This document shows positions 1 to 6,797 of a stretch of DNA of 7,758 bases, one piece after another. The stretch is from assembly GCA_011524845.1 (NCBI GenBank), contig WTJL01000049.1, forward strand, positions 15,205-22,962, written 5' to 3'. Both the position numbers and the translations under genes were made by a program. The stretch comes from Flavobacteriales bacterium (GTDB lineage Bacteria; Bacteroidota; Bacteroidia; Flavobacteriales_D; Sanyastnellaceae). The notes beneath the pieces are model-generated. The model was not told where the DNA came from. It made no database searches and was given only the letters and a program-made list of their open reading frames with translations. How positions within the stretch are numbered: position 1 is the first letter of the stretch; every line of letters begins with the position of its first letter.

Positions 1-47
1 CGCGAGCTCTGGACATTCGTGACGAATGGCTTTACCTTGAGGGGCTG
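1..47. other. Left-edge sequence upstream of the AddB-like gene, unassigned
   Basis: The AddB frame is open through these bases (reading RALDIRDEWLYLEGL before the annotated Met), so the gene could start off-window. Alternatively, a minus-strand ATG at 16-14 could begin a divergent gene 31 bp away. A weak TACCTTG (33-39) resembles a shifted -7 box for the plus-strand gene. AGGGG at 40-44 is probably too close to the ATG to be a useful ribosome binding site. None of these can be settled from this window. Confidence 0.2.
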
Positions 48-2936
48 ATGCGCCGCCCTTCCCGTCTCGACTCTCCCACACTGACCGGCCCCTCCTTCCT
101 CGACGAAGTCTTGGAGGCCATCCTGGCCCATCCCTGCTGCGAAGCGCAACAGCTCCACCGCCTGGCAGTCGTGTTGCCCAGCCACCGCGCCATGGGCCGC
201 ATTCGACGGGCGCTTCAAGCCAAGTTGACCCCTCCAGCACGACTCCCTCGCTTCTATGCGTTGTCGGGATTTGTGGAGGATTCCTCGCCTTGGGCTGCGG
301 CGGACCCCCTCGAAGTCTTGGCGCGTTTTTACCACCTTGTCCACGACGCTCAGCCCGAGCTGACGTTTGATCGGTTTGTGCCTTGGGCGACCGTGGTGCT
401 TGGCGATTTTGCAGCCGTCGACCACGAATTGGCCGATGTGCATGCGGTGTTCCAAAATTTGGCCGACATCCAAGGGATTGAAGATTGGAGCTTTGGAGAG
501 GCGACGTGGTCCGAAGACCAAAAAGCGTTTGAACGTCAATGGCGTCGGCTTCCCGCCATGTACGAGCAACTGAACGACGCATTGCGTGAGGACGGCATGG
601 CCACCCGGGCCCACTTGACGCGACGCGTGGCCGAAGGCGAAGGCCGACTGGACGTGGACCACGTGTTGGCCGCAGGCTTGGCGACCATGAGCCGGGCCGA
701 ATGGATGTGCCTCCAGCAATGGGACAAAGTCGGGGCGCTGAAGGTCCTTTGGGACGCCGATGCAGCCTACGTCGACGACGTGCACAACGAAGCGGGGCTG
801 TTTGTGCGCAAGCACCGAGGCATGGCCTCCGCTTTCCCTCGGGTGCATCTGGCCACGCATCCCCCTCAGGTTCATTCGGTGGCCTGCAGCTCCACCGTCA
901 GCCAAACCCAATACGTCCGGGACATCTTGAACGACCTGACCCCCGAAGAGCTCGACCGCACGTTGGTGGTTCTCCCTGACGGAAGCAGCCTGGGCACGTT
1001 GTTGCAAGCGCTTCCTCGGCAACCTCGAGGCATCAACGTGACCATGGGGGTCGCCCTCCATGAAACGCCGGTCGTGTCTTTTGTGGAGCACCTCTTTGTC
1101 ATGCTTGAGACGCAAGGCTCCGGCTGGCGCCTCGAGCACGTTCAAGCCCTTCACGCCCATCCTGTCATGCTTCATGTGACGGGACCAGGCGACGCCCGCC
1201 ACCGCGCAGGAAAGGCCATTCACAAGCTGGCCAAAGCCCACCGAGCGTGGGTCAAGTCCGGCGACTTTCTTGCTCACCATGCCGAAGCTTGGTCGAAGGA
1301 CCTCGCCCAGTTGGACGCTTTGAAAACCGACGACGCGTCGGCTTTTCTCCATGCCTTGGGCGATTGGGCCCTGGGGTTGGAGCAACGGATGGAGGCCCTG
1401 CCTCCAACGTTGAATTTGGAAGGCGACGAGGCGCAAGACAACCCGTCCGACCCCGACCGAGAAGTTCCGTGGATCCCCGCGGGGTGGCGACGCTTCCGGA
1501 CGGTGCTGGCGGTGCTGAAGCGGCTCCAGGACGCCCACGCCCCGATGGCCCACGCCCGAGAGGTTCGCGTCATGGCACGACGGCTCCTTCGTCAGGAACG
1601 CGTCGACCTGCTGGGAGAACCCAACCAAGGGTTGCAAATCATGGGCTTGACCGAAACCCGTGCCCTGGATTTTGACCGGGTGCTCATGCTCGACATGAAC
1701 GAAGGCATCGTTCCCCAGACGTCCATGCCGGACAGCTTCCTCCCCTTGGACTTGCGCCATGCCTTGAACATGCCTGGCCCAAGGGAACGGGAAGCGCGCT
1801 ACGCGTACCTGGTTCACCGGTTGATGAACCGTGCCAAGGAGGTTCACCTTCTGCACCGAGGAGCCTCGGACAAAAAAGACGGCGGCGAACCTTCCCGCTA
1901 CCTCATGCAACTCGAAGGATCGTTCCACAAGCCGGACGGCACGCCGTACCTCGAGGTGAACCACGTGGTGCACCAATTGCCCTTGCCCGATGCGCGGCCT
2001 GACATTCCCGAGCTCGAAGTCAGTGAAGGGATGCGTCGTCGTTTGGGCCAATGGTCCTCGGAAGGCATGTCCCCCAGCGCCATCAACACCCTTCTCCAAT
2101 GTCCGCGCAACTTCGCCTACCGCTACCTCTATCGGATGGGAGAAGCCACCGAGCTTCAAACCGCCATGGAGGCCAGCACCCTCGGAAGCGTGGTGCACTG
2201 GGTGATGGAACATGGCCTCGCAGAAGCGGAGGGCCACGTGCTGCAGACGCACCACCTTGAAAAGGTGCGCAAGGGCCTCGATGGCTTGCTTGAGCAAGCA
2301 CTGGAAAGTGAATACAATGCGGCGCTTGTGAAGCGTGGCGAAAATGTGTTGCAACTCGAAATCGCCCGCACCACCCTCCTCAAACTGCTTCGTCAAGAAA
2401 TGCGCGAATTGTCGGGAACAGATCCTGCGCCGCACATTGTCAAGCTCGAACAGGAATTGACCTCCTCCCACGCTGGAACCGCTGCAGGCACCTTGGCCTT
2501 CAGAGGGTTTGCCGACCGACGCGAAGACGTGGCAGGCGTCCCAAGGGTGGTGGATTACAAGACGGGCAAGGTCGAAGCCAAAGAACTCCGATTGAAGGGC
2601 GCCTGGACCGAGCAACTCGAAGGGGGAGACAAAGGAAAAGCCCTTCAATTGGTCGTGTACGCCACCATGGTGCTGGCGTCCTTGGGACCTGAGGCACAAG
2701 AACGAGGCGTGCTTGCGGCCATTCGGTCAGGACGCAACGTGAAGGAAGGATTGTTGTCGCTGAACATCGACGGCGACGCATTGATCAAGCCGCATCACGC
2801 CACCACCTTCATCGATTGGCTGGCCGACCAACTTCAAGCCTACGCCGCCGAAGGCAACCACATCATGCACAACCCCGACGCCAAATACTGCGAACATTGT
2901 GTGGTTCTCGACCCACCGGAGTCGTTTTCTTTCTAA
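48..2936 (+). CDS. AddB-like PD-(D/E)XK nuclease / inactivated-helicase subunit
   Basis: Probable AddB-type subunit of a RecBCD/AddAB-like helicase-nuclease that processes double-strand DNA ends for recombination in the cytoplasm. The 962-residue protein starts with a helicase-like region in which a Walker A loop is not recognisable (VVLPSHRAMGR, 41-51). A UvrD-like motif follows (IMGLTETRALDFDRV, 531-545, then NEGIVP, 551-556). The C-terminal third is a RecB-family nuclease domain: CPRNFAYRY (685-693), an LGSVVH motif with H717, FADR with D823, VVDYKTGK with D836 and K838, and QLVVYA (867-872). C685, C948 and C951 match three of the four AddB iron-sulfur cysteines; the usual fourth position is P957. 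The ATG at 48 leaves a short leader before FLDEVLEAI. The same frame stays open to the window edge, so an upstream start is possible. The AddA/UvrD partner is not in the window. The flippase gene follows after 9 bp. The family is confident; subunit naming is by analogy. Confidence 0.88.
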   Translation: MRRPSRLDSPTLTGPSFLDEVLEAILAHPCCEAQQLHRLAVVLPSHRAMGRIRRALQAKLTPPARLPRFYALSGFVEDSSPWAAADPLEVLARFYHLVHDAQPELTFDRFVPWATVVLGDFAAVDHELADVHAVFQNLADIQGIEDWSFGEATWSEDQKAFERQWRRLPAMYEQLNDALREDGMATRAHLTRRVAEGEGRLDVDHVLAAGLATMSRAEWMCLQQWDKVGALKVLWDADAAYVDDVHNEAGLFVRKHRGMASAFPRVHLATHPPQVHSVACSSTVSQTQYVRDILNDLTPEELDRTLVVLPDGSSLGTLLQALPRQPRGINVTMGVALHETPVVSFVEHLFVMLETQGSGWRLEHVQALHAHPVMLHVTGPGDARHRAGKAIHKLAKAHRAWVKSGDFLAHHAEAWSKDLAQLDALKTDDASAFLHALGDWALGLEQRMEALPPTLNLEGDEAQDNPSDPDREVPWIPAGWRRFRTVLAVLKRLQDAHAPMAHAREVRVMARRLLRQERVDLLGEPNQGLQIMGLTETRALDFDRVLMLDMNEGIVPQTSMPDSFLPLDLRHALNMPGPREREARYAYLVHRLMNRAKEVHLLHRGASDKKDGGEPSRYLMQLEGSFHKPDGTPYLEVNHVVHQLPLPDARPDIPELEVSEGMRRRLGQWSSEGMSPSAINTLLQCPRNFAYRYLYRMGEATELQTAMEASTLGSVVHWVMEHGLAEAEGHVLQTHHLEKVRKGLDGLLEQALESEYNAALVKRGENVLQLEIARTTLLKLLRQEMRELSGTDPAPHIVKLEQELTSSHAGTAAGTLAFRGFADRREDVAGVPRVVDYKTGKVEAKELRLKGAWTEQLEGGDKGKALQLVVYATMVLASLGPEAQERGVLAAIRSGRNVKEGLLSLNIDGDALIKPHHATTFIDWLADQLQAYAAEGNHIMHNPDAKYCEHCVVLDPPESFSF

Positions 2937-2945
2937 CTCTGCACC

Positions 2946-4442
2946 ATGGGCATCGTCGCCAAACAATCTGCACGCAACAGCATCGCCCTCGCCACGGGAC
3001 TGCTCTTGGGCGCCATCAACACGATGTACGTGTTGCCCAAGGCCTTCGAAGGCTTTGAAGAAGGCTGGGGATTGTTGCGGATTTTGACGGCGTGGGGAAC
3101 CATTTTGGCCCAAATCTTGGCCCTCGGATCCCCCAGTGCCATCCTGAGGTTTTTGCCCCACGCAAAGGACCCCAAGCGGGAATCCTCCATGCTCACCACG
3201 CTTTGTCTGTTCCCGGCGATCGCACTGGCCGTGGTAGGAATTGTGTCCACATTGGCCGGGGCCGACGTGCTCCTGGCCTTGGACGCCAATGCGGGGTGGC
3301 TGCTCGAAGATCGCGTGGGGGCATTTGTCTTCATGGCGGGGGCGTATTTGGCCATGTTGCTTCTGAAAGCTGCCCTCATTCACCGCATGCGCACGGTGGC
3401 CGTGACGGTCATTCAGGAAGTCTGGCTCAAGGGGTCGTACCTCGCCTTGGCACTCGTGTACTTGCAAGGCTTGATGCCTTTCGAGACGTTTTTCCGCTGG
3501 TTTCTCTACAGCTACGCTGTAGCGGTGGTGCTGATGCTCGGAGAGGCCTGGGGCTCAGGGGCGAGGCTTGGCCAACCGGAGCTTCGAAAAGACGCCCGTC
3601 CCTTCTTCGAGTACGGCATGTTCGCCTTGTGGAACAACGGAGCGCGTACGGTGGCCAAGAACTTGGACTTCGTGATGGTGGGCGCCCTGCTCGGCTTGGC
3701 CGCGGTTCCTCGGTACACCTTTGCCTTTTTCATCGCCACGGTGGTGTCCATGCCCCTTCGGGCCATGTCGCCCATCCTTCGGTCCCTCACGTCCAAAGCC
3801 GTGGCGAAAGACGGCGCCGAGAAGAGTGGCCCGCAGCTCCAGCAAGCCGCGCGGGTGCAGCTGGCCGTCACTGCAGCCTTGCTCGTGGCCATCGTGGCGG
3901 GCATGCCCGCCCTCGACCTCGCATTGCCCGAGAACTATCAGGGCCTGCGCTGGGTCGTCCTCGCCGTGGGCATGGCGTTTGTGGCCGAGGCCTCTGGAGG
4001 CACGGCAGGGCCCATCCTGCAATTTTCAGAACGCTACAAACTCGCGCTCCCCATCAACCTCGGGCTTGTTGTGATGACCTTGGTCACGAACTACGCCTTC
4101 ATGCAATGGTTGGGCTGGGGCATCGAAGGCGCGGCCCTCGCCACCGGTCTGACGGGCGTGTGGAACATGGGCTGGCGGACGAGCCTGATGTGGCGTCTCT
4201 TCCACATTCACCCCTTTTCCAAAGGGTGGCTTGCGGTCTTGGGACTCGCCTTGCTGGTGGGCTTCGGCGCCACCCAATTGAGCATCCCCGACACGGTGAC
4301 GTCTTGGGGGAAGGGGGGACAAATCGCCTTCGCCCTGGGCCTCGGTGGTGCGGCTGGAGGCAGCGTGCTGGGACTGGCGTGGGCCCTTGGTTGTCTCCCG
4401 GAGGTGACGACTGAAATCAACAAGCGCCTGAACAGGGTCTGA
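2946..4442 (+). CDS. MOP-superfamily polysaccharide/lipid flippase (Wzx-like, COG2244)
   Basis: Integral inner-membrane protein of 498 residues, probably moving lipid-linked oligosaccharides or another polyprenyl- or lipid-linked envelope glycan across the membrane. About 12-14 hydrophobic segments are visible, for example near 11-31, 44-66, 84-104, 125-145, 155-173, 184-200, 240-264, 303-325, 334-352, 366-385, 391-410, 427-445 and 458-482. The N-terminus (MGIVAKQSARNSIALATG, with GAINTMYVL at 22-30) resembles the Bacteroidota branch of lipopolysaccharide biosynthesis/oligosaccharide flippases, which supports the ATG at 2946. No glycosyltransferase or polymerase gene lies nearby, so the substrate cannot be inferred. 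It begins 9 bp after the AddB-like gene and is probably co-transcribed with it. No Shine-Dalgarno is visible; the start context is GCACC-ATG. The stop codon lies in the loop of a hairpin at 4420-4454. Confidence 0.87.
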   Translation: MGIVAKQSARNSIALATGLLLGAINTMYVLPKAFEGFEEGWGLLRILTAWGTILAQILALGSPSAILRFLPHAKDPKRESSMLTTLCLFPAIALAVVGIVSTLAGADVLLALDANAGWLLEDRVGAFVFMAGAYLAMLLLKAALIHRMRTVAVTVIQEVWLKGSYLALALVYLQGLMPFETFFRWFLYSYAVAVVLMLGEAWGSGARLGQPELRKDARPFFEYGMFALWNNGARTVAKNLDFVMVGALLGLAAVPRYTFAFFIATVVSMPLRAMSPILRSLTSKAVAKDGAEKSGPQLQQAARVQLAVTAALLVAIVAGMPALDLALPENYQGLRWVVLAVGMAFVAEASGGTAGPILQFSERYKLALPINLGLVVMTLVTNYAFMQWLGWGIEGAALATGLTGVWNMGWRTSLMWRLFHIHPFSKGWLAVLGLALLVGFGATQLSIPDTVTSWGKGGQIAFALGLGGAAGGSVLGLAWALGCLPEVTTEINKRLNRV

Positions 4443-4454
4443 ACAGGCGCTTGT
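4420..4454. terminator. Hairpin at the convergent flippase/DUF2147 junction
   Basis: A perfect 11-bp inverted repeat (ACAAGCGCCTG at 4420-4430, CAGGCGCTTGT at 4444-4454) encloses a 13-nt loop. The flippase TGA (4440-4442) lies in the loop, so the left arm is coding sequence. No clear T-run follows on either strand. It may terminate the plus-strand transcript, and possibly minus-strand read-through, or act as a 3'-end stabilising structure. Confidence 0.6.
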
Positions 4455-4468
4455 CGCAAAACAGGGAA

Positions 4469-4484
4469 AAGGAGGTTACTCCTT
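4469..4484 (-). terminator. Small intrinsic-terminator-like hairpin at the end of the DUF2147 gene
   Basis: On the minus strand, AAGGAG-TAAC-CTCCTT forms a 6-bp stem with a 4-nt loop, followed by TTCCCTGTTTT. Together with the end of the stem this gives a short T-run. The TAA stop of the DUF2147 gene is in the loop. The stem is short, so this may act together with the stronger hairpin at 4420-4454 just downstream. Confidence 0.45.
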
Positions 4485-4922
4485 CACGCGGTACCACTCT
4501 TGGGTGCGGAACAAAAACAAGATGTATCCCCGCACTTTGAGGGTGTCGAAATCACCGTCTTCAAACCACATCTCGCAGTCGTACACGCTGCCTTTCTTGG
4601 GGTCGCAAATCGTGCCATCTTCCCACTCCCACTCTTCGTCCAACTCCATGTCGCGGACGATTTCCATGCCCAACACGCGCTTGTCTTTGCGGTCGTCCTC
4701 GCACTGGTCACAGTACGGGTCCTGGTCCTCCTCTGGGAGACGGAACAGCTCCACCACTTGGCCGTAAAACTTGCCGTCGCGTTCGGTGATTTCTACAATG
4801 CTCTTGATGCGACCGGTTTCGTCGTCTTTGGTCTTCCACTTGCCGAGCAAGGGGTTGCTTTGAGCCCAAGCGGCGCCCATGCCGAGCACCAAGGCCAAAC
4901 CGAGGGAAAGGAATTGCTTCAT
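4476..4922 (-). CDS. Secreted DUF2147 family protein
   Basis: A 148-residue exported protein. The N-terminus has a signal peptide: K2, a hydrophobic core (FLSLGLALVLGMGAAWA, 4-20) and probable cleavage after AWA (18-20). There is no lipobox cysteine, so the mature protein is probably periplasmic. The rest matches DUF2147: GKWKTKDDETGRIKSIVEI (27-45), FYGQVVELFRLP (52-63), a CDQC pair (71-74), DRKDKRVLGMEIV (77-89), and the conserved C-terminal KVRGYILFLFRTQEWYRV (129-146). Two more cysteines are C106 and C116. Residues 93-103 are strongly acidic (ELDEEWEWEDG). The family has no established biochemical function that I know of, and none is assigned here. The gene has its own promoter-like elements in the 54-bp gap to the YihY gene and ends in terminator-like hairpins facing the flippase gene. 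The ATG is fixed by the signal peptide. Confidence 0.9.
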   Translation of the reverse strand: MKQFLSLGLALVLGMGAAWAQSNPLLGKWKTKDDETGRIKSIVEITERDGKFYGQVVELFRLPEEDQDPYCDQCEDDRKDKRVLGMEIVRDMELDEEWEWEDGTICDPKKGSVYDCEMWFEDGDFDTLKVRGYILFLFRTQEWYRVKE

Positions 4923-4927
4923 GGTCC

Positions 4928-4957
4928 CAAAGTACTTCAGGCCGTCACGTTTCCAAA
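4928..4957 (-). promoter_or_regulatory. Bacteroidota-type promoter for the DUF2147 gene
   Basis: On the minus strand, TTTG (4957-4954) is followed by 19 nt and then TACTTTG (4934-4928), which is a TAnnTTTG-like -7 box one base shorter in the spacer. The ATG begins 5 nt further on. The -33 TTTG/-7 pairing and spacing fit the known primary sigma-factor consensus of Bacteroidota. The short distance to the start implies little or no 5' leader. Confidence 0.5.
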
Positions 4958-4976
4958 CCGCGCCTTCGGAAGTTGC

Positions 4977-5927
4977 TCAAGCCCGATGGCCTGAAAACTT
5001 CTCCCGGGCTTCTCGTCGGGCCTTTTCAATGCTGGCATCCAATTCGAACCCGAGCAGCAACACCGCGCTGTTGGCGTTGACCCAGACCAACAACAGCATC
5101 AGCGTCCCGAGCGACCCATACAACCTGTTGTAGGTGTTCAATTGGGCGATGAAGAAACTGAATCCCACCGAAAGCAAGACCATCAACAAGGTGGTCATCG
5201 CCGCGCCCGGTGTGGCGGTCCGCCATTTCAAACGGTCCCAGTGCCCCACGTTGTACAGCAAGGTCACCGAGCTGTAAATCAACAGCACGGCCCCCACCCA
5301 CCGTGCGAGGTTGAACCACTTGAGCGACTCCCCCGGCAACCATCCCCGGCCAGACATCCATTGAAGCAGGTCGCCACTGAAACCGATGAGCAACACGGCC
5401 ACCCCCAACAGCACCACCAACAGGACCAACAAAAACATGGACCAAATGCGGATCAGCCAGGGGTTGCCTTTTTGGTCGAGCAATGCGCTTTCATTGAAGC
5501 CAGACAGCACCGCATGGACGCTGCTGGACGCGTAGTACAACGTCAACACAAAACCCACCGACAGCAACGCGCCTTGGGTCTTGCCCAGCAAATCGGTCAC
5601 GGTTTGCTCGAAAAGACTCACGGTGTCTCCCGGGAACAACAACCGCAAGGCGTCCATCACTGCCTCCGTTTCCAAGGGCGTGTGAGGAAGCACGCTGAGC
5701 ACGAAGATCACGGCCGGGAAAAACGCCAAGAACAAACGGAATGAAATGGCCGCAGCCCGGGTCGCCACGGCTCCGTTCACCAGTCCCACGAGAAAGAAAC
5801 GCAGCACGTCGTACACGTTCATGCCCTCCTGACCCCAAGGCTGGAGGGTTCGGAGGAAGGCCTGCAAGCGTTGCACCAAACGGCGCGAGGCCAACCAACG
5901 AAAGAAAGGACCGTCGGGCAGGCTCAT
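4977..5927 (-). CDS. YihY/BrkB-family inner-membrane protein
   Basis: A 316-residue polytopic membrane protein of the YihY/virulence factor BrkB family (formerly annotated as ribonuclease BN, an assignment since withdrawn). About six membrane segments are visible, near 62-82, 119-140, 163-185, 207-226, 241-263 and 272-294. Diagnostic stretches include AAAISFRLFLAFFPA (58-72), the small-residue region around YYASSSVHAVLSGFN (131-145), and the C-terminal signature YNRLYGSLGTLMLLLVWV (266-283) followed by LLLGFELDA (290-298). The basic N-terminus (residues 10-26) and basic C-terminal tail (302-310) are probably cytoplasmic. The transported substrate, if any, is unknown for the family. The start overlaps the nadC stop by 4 bp (ATGA), implying co-transcription and translational coupling with nadC; the two genes are also often neighbours in Bacteroidota genomes. 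Confidence 0.9.
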   Translation of the reverse strand: MSLPDGPFFRWLASRRLVQRLQAFLRTLQPWGQEGMNVYDVLRFFLVGLVNGAVATRAAAISFRLFLAFFPAVIFVLSVLPHTPLETEAVMDALRLLFPGDTVSLFEQTVTDLLGKTQGALLSVGFVLTLYYASSSVHAVLSGFNESALLDQKGNPWLIRIWSMFLLVLLVVLLGVAVLLIGFSGDLLQWMSGRGWLPGESLKWFNLARWVGAVLLIYSSVTLLYNVGHWDRLKWRTATPGAAMTTLLMVLLSVGFSFFIAQLNTYNRLYGSLGTLMLLLVWVNANSAVLLLGFELDASIEKARREAREKFSGHRA

Positions 5928-6793
5928 GCGAGCGTCGCTTGGGTTTTCAAGGACAAGTCCAGACTCTTCACGCTGTGCGTCAACGCCCCCATGGACACAA
6001 AATCCACCCCAGCTTCTCCATAGGCGCGAAGGTTGGTCAAGTCGATGCCGCCAGAGGCCTCCAAAGGCAAGCGACCCGCGACGTGCACCACGGCATTCTT
6101 GACTTGGGACGGCGTGAAATTGTCGAGCAACAGGCGTTCCAGCTTCAATCCCCCCGCTTCAGAAGCCGCCATGGCTTCGTTCAATTCGTCCATGGATCGA
6201 ACCTCGACCACCACGGGTACGAGGGGCTCCCCTTGGTCGAAATAAGCCTTCACCCCTGCAAGGGCAGCGGTCATGCTTCCGGCGTAATCCACGTGGTTGT
6301 CCTTGATCAGCACCATGTCATAGAGGCCCATGCGATGGTTGACGCCGCCGCCCAAGCGGACCCCCCACTTTTCAAACGCGCGCAATCCAGGCGTCGTTTT
6401 CCGGGTGTCCAAGACCTTGGTTGGCGTGCCTTTCAACACATCCATGGCACGTCGGGTGGTGGTGGCCACCCCGCTCATGCGTTGCATGAAATTCAAGGCC
6501 AATCGCTCGGCGGCCAGGATGCTCCGCGCAGGGCCGTGAATTCGGACGACCACATCGCCCACATTCACCGCAGCCCCATCGGCCACATGAGCTTCAAAAG
6601 TCACCGTGTCGTCCACACGCCGGAACACCTCACGCGCCACCTCCACGCCCGCAACCACACCCGCTTCCTTGGCCAAGATGAAGCCTTCGTGCGTCAAATC
6701 GGCTGGAACACTGGACCGCGAGGTGCAGTCGCCCGTTCCCAAATCCTCCTCCAATGCCCAATCGAGCATGCGCAACATGTGCTGGTCCAACAT
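5924..6793 (-). CDS. nadC: Nicotinate-nucleotide diphosphorylase (carboxylating), quinolinate phosphoribosyltransferase
   Basis: Cytoplasmic enzyme of de novo NAD synthesis that converts quinolinate and PRPP to nicotinate mononucleotide, CO2 and pyrophosphate. The 289-residue length is normal for the family. It opens with ALEEDLGTGDCTS (13-25). The family core is present: ERLALNFMQRMSG (96-108), DTRKTTPGLRAFEKW (129-143), RLGGGVNHRMGLYDMVLIKD (146-165) with N166 and H167, VEVRSMDE (196-203), LLLDNF (221-226), LEASGGI (244-250) and VSMGALTHSV (266-275). These include the Arg/Lys/His residues that bind quinolinate and the 5-phosphate. Nothing essential appears to be missing. It is the first gene of a two-gene unit with the overlapping YihY gene and is divergent from rlmH across 31 bp. 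The ATG at 6793 follows a -7-like box by 4 nt. nadA and nadB are not in the window. Confidence 0.97.
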   Translation of the reverse strand: MLDQHMLRMLDWALEEDLGTGDCTSRSSVPADLTHEGFILAKEAGVVAGVEVAREVFRRVDDTVTFEAHVADGAAVNVGDVVVRIHGPARSILAAERLALNFMQRMSGVATTTRRAMDVLKGTPTKVLDTRKTTPGLRAFEKWGVRLGGGVNHRMGLYDMVLIKDNHVDYAGSMTAALAGVKAYFDQGEPLVPVVVEVRSMDELNEAMAASEAGGLKLERLLLDNFTPSQVKNAVVHVAGRLPLEASGGIDLTNLRAYGEAGVDFVSMGALTHSVKSLDLSLKTQATLA

Positions 6794-6797
6794 GGTG

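Noticed and set aside
2727..3467. A 246-codon minus-strand open frame spanning the AddB-flippase junction
   Set aside because: It is antisense to two real genes, with Gln/Gly/His-rich composition typical of a shadow frame and no recognisable family.
3506..3522. Inverted repeat CTACAGC-TAC-GCTGTAG inside the flippase gene
   Set aside because: Seven-base arms in the middle of coding sequence, with no T-run and no gene boundary; best explained as chance.
4206..4225. Near-palindrome around CACCCCTTTTCCAAAGGGTG
   Set aside because: The arms pair imperfectly and lie inside flippase codons for HPFSKGW; there is no regulatory context.
3092..4414. A 440-codon plus-strand open frame inside the flippase gene
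   Set aside because: It lies in another frame of a clear membrane-protein gene, is rich in Arg/Gly/His, has no membrane segments or motifs, and has no independent start signal.
5142..5744. A 200-codon plus-strand open frame opposite the YihY gene
   Set aside because: It is a His/Gln-rich complement of a hydrophobic coding sequence; antisense of Leu/Val-rich segments produces this bias.
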